Shown here: positions 40,701-43,911 of the stretch, piece after piece
Position numbering within the stretch: position 1 is the first letter of the stretch
Layout of the letters: every line of letters starts with the position of its first letter
Source of the DNA: JAAETI01 sp964195945
GTDB lineage: Bacteria > Actinomycetota > Acidimicrobiia > Spongiisociales > UBA5794
DNA: 43,911 nucleotides
NCBI GenBank assembly: GCA_964195945.1
Contig: CAXMRC010000044.1
Span: 1 to 43,911 of the forward strand
Reading direction: 5' to 3'
Made by a program: the position numbers and the translations under genes
Notes under the pieces: generated by a model
The model's input: the letters and a program-made list of their open reading frames with translations, nothing else
Told to the model about the DNA's origin: nothing
Databases searched by the model: none

Positions 40701-41313
40701 GCCTGCCTGGAGCTTCCAAACGGCCCTGTCTCGTGTCGCGGTGCCGCAGGAGCTGTGGATCAAGACCGATGATCCCGATGCCGCGGTTCGGTTGATCAAT
40801 GCTCAATTCCTTCCCGGTGACGAGGCTGATGACATCGTGACTCTCAAGGAAGCTGAAGGAGAGTTCTCCAGCCGTCCTGTGCAAGTCGGCCTTGTCGCTG
40901 TGTTGTTCGTAGGCGCCGCAGTTTCCGTCGTGCTGGCTTTGGCAGGCGTTACGGGGTACGTACTGCTTGCGGTTGCCCGTCGGGCAAGAGAGATGGGTGT
41001 GCTGCGAGCACTTGGATTCCCGCGGCGTGGTGTTGCGGCCACATTCACCGTTGAACAGATTGCGGTGCTTGGTCTTGGTGCGGTAATCGGCACCTACGGT
41101 GGTATCGCCCTGATGTGGGCGATGTTGCCGTTCCTCCAGCTCGGGGAGACCGCAACTGAGATCGAGCCGCCCGTCCTTATTTCGGTCAACTGGGGCGTGT
41201 TGATGGCCTATATCGGGCTCGTCAGCATTCTGCTGGTGCTCTCCGTTGTCTGGGCGACCCGCCGGGTTTCAGCGACGCGGATGAGCGAGGTCTTGCGGGA
41301 GGTGGAGCGCTGA
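37783..41313 (+). CDS. Giant FtsX-like ABC transporter permease
   Basis: This 1176-residue membrane protein has an N-terminal helix (about residues 20-44), an ectodomain of about 300 residues, and then a block of helices with an FtsX-like domain starting near residue 355 (GPILAILALVVGGALYFLIY). Further helices lie around 445-600. A second large ectodomain spans about 620-1030. A C-terminal FtsX domain follows (about 1035-1176: VAVLFVGAAVSVVLALAGVTG, REMGVLRALGFPRRGVAATF, LGAVIGTYGGIALMWAML). The two-ectodomain architecture fits the MacB/LolE-type exporters or cell-envelope regulators. Two LolD-like ATPase genes follow with overlaps, forming the transporter. The start is TTG 37783; a stop lies just upstream in frame. 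The substrate is unknown. Confidence 0.85.
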   Translation: MKLVTYLGLVARRLWAKRGILIGSLLGSTLVIALLVLVPLYQDSVKAVDLRFSMQSALAEEVDTTAVVQTTSYTSGEAVANRDLIAGLQASEIATWYPTFVERVQTREFFVIPTGGSIDWIARGETWKQEKAAIELANSQLDPTEEPVEVPNPPYPTPPPEALQVRLFTSPTLEDRLEILDGEWPTTLLVAPDDDADPLPVAIGQNVATLAQMEIGDQFVLKPFSGLPSVFELVEVAAIVAPADAGEKIWGIDDPMRMVYLPLDTFDAWTAPIGIAATNDPWLRPARGLTNLTVIQRWIIDFDPDALQFEDVELIRGALNNFRARVSQDSGGLIAANSSLPLLLDEFDVRSVTVGGPILAILALVVGGALYFLIYTAALQLEREGPEIALLKTRGASTWQTTGIHMAQSAVVAVLAAVTAPSVARILVGVTGRIPPLADLTGGEPLQVSQVASITPYVVGGAIVTFLSMGLSILPFARRPVLELRSLAARPVGSSVWQRYNLDLFAIALSIVILFQLVQRGFINTSGGEVRLDALAVAFPVLLLFTGALVLLRLLPLLLRVIGWVMTKAPGLSLALPGWHLGRNPVPYGRLALLVWLTTGLGAFALTYAGTLEQSFQDRAAFVAGTDVRIIGDEAGYLTVPEGDEGAAVYRSDGAPRQSSRRAELLAVRPDDFAAVITWRSDFGADEPSEIFEVLRPDGKAPDLGIELPADATSLLIDGVVVPRSWRDQVQLDANNPDASLRLMLRVFDGDGRAWTMQAENDFLDSEWTTVEVDLTDGRNAYLSDPVPPLTLHAMWVERSNPGGNTVLNGESMLIRNYRTVGDSEVALDLGELKTANGLAIQQNVPAARAADAFYSEIPIDVEEPTQTEVERSPLFAEGQANLWVGPGVRTSLNAAVPALRAPLDDLYVLIDRELAANAGLDVGELSPFSIGADIYDGEVVGFIERIPAMNDQRREGRMIVDLDALNGWLNGTPAWSFQTALSRVAVPQELWIKTDDPDAAVRLINAQFLPGDEADDIVTLKEAEGEFSSRPVQVGLVAVLFVGAAVSVVLALAGVTGYVLLAVARRAREMGVLRALGFPRRGVAATFTVEQIAVLGLGAVIGTYGGIALMWAMLPFLQLGETATEIEPPVLISVNWGVLMAYIGLVSILLVLSVVWATRRVSATRMSEVLREVER

Positions 41314-42155
41314 TGACTCGCATCATCGAATGCGACAACCTCATCAAGATCCATAAACAGGGGAACCTTGAAGTGGTCGCCCTGCAAGGACTCGACTTTG
41401 CTATGGACAAGGGTGAGTTCATCTCCATCGTGGGGAGATCAGGTGCGGGCAAGTCAACATTGCTACAGATCCTGGCCGGTTTGGAGACACCCTCAGCGGG
41501 GCGGGTTGAGGTTGCCGGAACGGACCTAACTGATCTTACGCCGAAACAGCGGGTCGCCTACTACCGCCGTGGGGTCGGTTTCGTGTGGCAGGACTTCACT
41601 CGCAACCTGCTCCCGTATCTGAAGGCGATTCAGAACATCGAACTGCCGATGCTTCTTGCCGGGGTGCCGACTCGTCGCCGCAAGAAGCGAGCGCTGGCGT
41701 TGCTGGAGGCGACCGGGTTACGAAGCAATGCGTATGCGAAGGTTCACACTCTCTCGGGAGGCGAACAGCAGCGGCTGGCATTGTGTGTTGCCCTCTCACT
41801 GGGGCCGCAGTTGCTGCTTGCCGACGAGCCAACCGGCGAGTTGGACACAGAGACATCGCTCGGCATCTATGACCTGCTGCGCCGAATGTCACACGGCGGA
41901 GGGCTCAGCGTCCTCGTCGTGACGCACGACGTTGCCCTGGCGCAGCGCACCGACCGTGTGCTGCGTCTCGCCGATGGCCGGATGGCTACTCAAGGCCGGT
42001 TCGAAACGCAGGAACTGCTGGCGGTGGATCGACGCGGCATGGTCCAGCTACCCCGGGATCTGCTTATCGAAGCAGGAATCAAAGACGAGTTGACGGCCAC
42101 TCTTGTCGAAGGCGGCATTCTGCTGGAGCCATCAGGAGGTAGCGATGGCGATTGA
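41313..42155 (+). CDS. LolD/MacB-type ABC ATPase with an AbrB-like C-terminal extension
   Basis: This 280-residue ATPase has Walker A GRSGAGKSTLL (about residues 41-51), Q-loop FVWQDFTRNLLPYL (about 90-103), signature LSGGEQQRLALCVAL (about 147-161), Walker B LLLADEPTGELDTE and switch THDVALA. The usual ATPase ends near residue 230. Here a further segment follows, VDRRGMVQLPRDLLIEAGIK, then a short strand GGILLEP, whose pattern resembles the AbrB/MazE swapped-hairpin DNA-binding fold. Such a domain on an ATPase could regulate assembly or expression. It starts at ATG 41313 overlapping the permease stop (TGATG) and its end overlaps the next ATPase by 11 bp. Confidence 0.88.
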   Translation: MTRIIECDNLIKIHKQGNLEVVALQGLDFAMDKGEFISIVGRSGAGKSTLLQILAGLETPSAGRVEVAGTDLTDLTPKQRVAYYRRGVGFVWQDFTRNLLPYLKAIQNIELPMLLAGVPTRRRKKRALALLEATGLRSNAYAKVHTLSGGEQQRLALCVALSLGPQLLLADEPTGELDTETSLGIYDLLRRMSHGGGLSVLVVTHDVALAQRTDRVLRLADGRMATQGRFETQELLAVDRRGMVQLPRDLLIEAGIKDELTATLVEGGILLEPSGGSDGD

Positions 42156-42852
42156 GCTGCGCCGTGTTTCAAAGCGCTATCCGAATGGGGCAATCGGAGC
42201 CCTCGATGTCAACCTGACTACTGAGGCGGGTGAGTTTGTTGCACTATTCGGCCCGTCAGGCTCAGGTAAGACATCGCTGCTGCAGATGGCAGGTCTGTTG
42301 CTGCCACCAGACGAAGGCGAGGTGCTGATCGACGGCAGCCGCGTCGATGATCGCTCCGAGTCGGCAACTGCCGCTCTGCGACGTTCCAAACTCGGTTTCG
42401 TATTCCAGAATGCGGGCCTTCTGCAGTTGTTGTCCGCCGCCGAGAATGTCGACATTTCGCTGCGGCTGCTCGGTATTGGCGGACGCAAAGGCAAAGAGCG
42501 AGTGAATGACGCCCTCGATTCCGTCGACATGGTGGATCGGGCGAGCCATCGCCCTGACGAGCTCTCGGGTGGCGAACGGCAGCGTGTGGCGATTGCAAGG
42601 GCTTTGGTCCACGAGCCTGGCTACATATTGGCTGACGAACCTACTGGTGAACTCGACACGACAACGGGGGCGGCGATTTTGGGATTGCTCCAGTCGGTAG
42701 CTCGATCAGGGACGACCGTACTTATGGCTACTCACGATCCCGCCGCGATCAACTACGTGGATCGGGCGTTCTTTGTGAGCGACGGCACGTTGCATACCCC
42801 GAATCGTCGCGAGCTGACCCTGTGGCTAACCGAGGGAACCACCATGAGCTAG
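42145..42852 (+). CDS. LolD/MacB-type ABC ATPase
   Basis: This 235-residue ATPase has Walker A GPSGSGKTSLL (about residues 35-45), Q-loop FVFQNAGLLQLL (about 89-100), signature LSGGERQRVAIARAL (about 140-154), Walker B ILADEPTGELDTT and switch ATHDPAA. It is a compact single-domain member, as in LolD, MacB and FtsE. It starts at ATG 42145 behind AGGAGG within the end of the preceding ATPase gene. The two ATPases with one giant permease suggest a heterodimeric ATPase pair. The alternative is that they serve different permeases. Both have intact motifs, so both should hydrolyse ATP. Confidence 0.92.
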   Translation: MAIELRRVSKRYPNGAIGALDVNLTTEAGEFVALFGPSGSGKTSLLQMAGLLLPPDEGEVLIDGSRVDDRSESATAALRRSKLGFVFQNAGLLQLLSAAENVDISLRLLGIGGRKGKERVNDALDSVDMVDRASHRPDELSGGERQRVAIARALVHEPGYILADEPTGELDTTTGAAILGLLQSVARSGTTVLMATHDPAAINYVDRAFFVSDGTLHTPNRRELTLWLTEGTTMS

Positions 42853-42923
42853 CAGCTACAAGGTGGTCACAGTGGACTCGCCGTACTGGTAGCTTCCGAC
42901 ATCGCTATCGGAAGAGCGGCGCG

Positions 42924-43658
42924 ATGACTCAATGTAGTGAGCGGAATCTGGATTCAGACTCGGCAGACAAGGAAATAGCGGTGGCCCCACACCATGCCCC
43001 ATTGCTGGTCCGCATGTTTGCGCTGGCGATCCTTGCGACTGTTTCGATTTCGGTAGGTCGCTTTCTCCTGAATATCGACAGCGATCTGTTCAAACTGGGA
43101 GAAGAGAGCAATATTTCGACATGGTTGTCGTCGATCCAGCTCTTTGTGATCGCGGTCGTGCTGACTCCGCTGGCGGTTCGGGATGTCGACCGTGATCGCA
43201 AGAACACCTGGGCCCTGGCTCTGGTACCGATCTTCTTCGCTCTTCTTTCGTTGGACGAAGTCGCGAAGCTTCATGAGCGCCTCGGTGACTTGCTGATATC
43301 CGAGTTCGGGGTTGGTGCTGAAGTGAAGAGTGGCCCTTGGATAATCGCGTTTGTTCCGCTTGTTGCTGCCGCGGCGGTCCTGGTCGCTCTCCAACTGTGG
43401 CCCTATGTGCGACACCGCCGCCGGCCGCTATTTCTCATGGGTATGGGCGTCGTAATTCTTGGTCTGGCTGCGGTTGGCCTGGAGGTGGCGGCCAACTTCG
43501 CCGTCGAGGATTCCGTGGCACATCGTGCTTTCGCTTTCTCGGAGGAGACAGGCGAGATGATCGGTGCCAACTTGATTCTGTGGGGAGCCGTACTACTCGC
43601 GTGTGATGAGGGGATACGGGTCGACTTGGGAGCGGGACGGGACCCTCGAGCCGACTAG
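42924..43658 (+). CDS. Six-helix membrane protein of unknown function
   Basis: This 244-residue protein has six likely transmembrane helices, near residues 30-52, 70-88, 98-115, 137-156, 168-190 and 213-229. Between helices 3 and 4 lies the acidic-histidine stretch LSLDEVAKLHERLGD, and between 5 and 6 another acidic run, FAFSEETGEMIGA. Asp/Glu and His placed at membrane edges are reminiscent of membrane hydrolases such as CREST-type families, but I cannot assign it. ATG 42924 follows GAAGAGCGGCG, a weak ribosome binding site, 71 bp after the ATPase gene. It could be expressed with the ABC genes or separately. Confidence 0.65.
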   Translation: MTQCSERNLDSDSADKEIAVAPHHAPLLVRMFALAILATVSISVGRFLLNIDSDLFKLGEESNISTWLSSIQLFVIAVVLTPLAVRDVDRDRKNTWALALVPIFFALLSLDEVAKLHERLGDLLISEFGVGAEVKSGPWIIAFVPLVAAAAVLVALQLWPYVRHRRRPLFLMGMGVVILGLAAVGLEVAANFAVEDSVAHRAFAFSEETGEMIGANLILWGAVLLACDEGIRVDLGAGRDPRAD

Positions 43659-43716
43659 TCGAAAAGCTGACGAATAAGTTACGTGCGCGTGATCCAACCG
43701 ATACTGTGGTGTCACT

Positions 43717-43911
43717 ATGGATGCACTGGAATTGTCGAGGCGGGCCTACGAGATACTCGTTCGGACGGGCGGCGATCCGGCGCCGATGATGAGGACGTGG
43801 ACTGGCGAGGAGTGGGGTTCTGACCCGTCGTCCGGAACCATTGTGCTCAACCATCCTGGCTCGTTGCGAGTGATGCTTCTTCCCCCCAACGACCTGTCTG
43901 CGGGAGAGGCC
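43717..43911 (+). CDS. Probable cyclopropane-fatty-acyl-phospholipid synthase, N-terminal part (runs off the window)
   Basis: A frame starts at ATG 43717 and is open for 65 codons to the window end. The first residues MDALELSRRAYEILVRTGGD are followed by WGSDPSSGTIVLNHPGSLR and VMLLPPNDLSAGEA. The pattern of a beta-strand bearing NHPGSLRVML and the acidic start of the next helix resembles the N-terminal domain of SAM-dependent cyclopropane fatty acid synthases. The catalytic SAM domain lies beyond the window, so the call rests on this weak region. TACTGT at about 43700-43705 may be a -10 box, since the leader before ATG is short. Confidence 0.5.
   Translation, partial: MDALELSRRAYEILVRTGGDPAPMMRTWTGEEWGSDPSSGTIVLNHPGSLRVMLLPPNDLSAGEA

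Noticed and set aside
1..43911. Prophage, defence island or conjugative element
   Set aside because: No phage structural, integrase, restriction-modification, toxin-antitoxin or conjugation genes were recognised; the only mobile gene is the IS110 transposase.

Overview
The window looks like a chromosomal piece of a high-GC actinomycete, most likely an Acidimicrobiia-type lineage. This is inferred from codon use, frequent GTG and TTG starts, lipoproteins with long Thr/Ala-rich linkers, and the gene order rpsF-ssb-rpsR-rplI-dnaB. No 16S rRNA or other taxonomic marker is present, so the assignment is tentative.

Region 1 (1-5758) is accessory. It holds an IS110-family insertion sequence with a candidate bridge-RNA leader, a small Cys-rich protein, a DoxX-like membrane protein, and a three-gene ECF sigma factor, membrane-anchored partner and lipoprotein operon. 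Four copies of a previously unnamed stem-loop-containing repeat of about 85-95 bp (1704, 2098, 2724, 5582) separate these genes like bookends.

Region 2 (5759-23816) is a large catabolic locus. A first group has a Tm-1-like (UPF0261) protein, a PEP-hydrolase-like TIM barrel, a cupin and a zinc alcohol dehydrogenase. Operon A (9541-15921) has a 2-hydroxyacid dehydrogenase, a Gfo/Idh/MocA oxidoreductase, an HpcH/HpaI aldolase, IolD, an SDR and a hydroxypyruvate-isomerase-like TIM barrel. Operon B (16060-21569) has an SDR, IolC, IolB, a LacD-type aldolase and an acyl-CoA synthetase. A second Gfo/Idh/MocA gene is divergent from a LacI-family regulator. Three near-identical palindromes centred on TGGAACGTTCCA lie before operon A, before operon B and between the divergent pair, so one LacI protein probably controls all of them. 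The core (IolD, IolB, IolC, class I aldolase) is the lower myo-inositol pathway. Canonical IolE and IolA are not recognisable, no transporter is adjacent, and several extra enzymes are present, so this looks like a variant cyclitol or inositol-derivative pathway.

Region 3 (23856-32916) is mixed housekeeping: a DUF192 lipoprotein, an MBL-fold hydrolase, a peptidase E-like protein, the S6-SSB-S18-L9-DnaB cluster, a nitrilase-family amidase with a DUF3291 protein, small membrane proteins, an AHSA1-domain protein and an amidohydrolase.

Region 4 (33055-43911) is transport-rich. It has an orphan MsmK/UgpC-type sugar ABC ATPase followed by a ROK regulator, an EamA-type transporter overlapping an OppD-like ATPase, and a giant FtsX-like permease (1176 aa) with two LolD/MacB-type ATPases, one with an AbrB-like tail. 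It ends with a six-helix membrane protein and the start of a probable cyclopropane-fatty-acid synthase. Two near-perfect 13-bp-stem hairpins (34281, 35488) are likely terminators.
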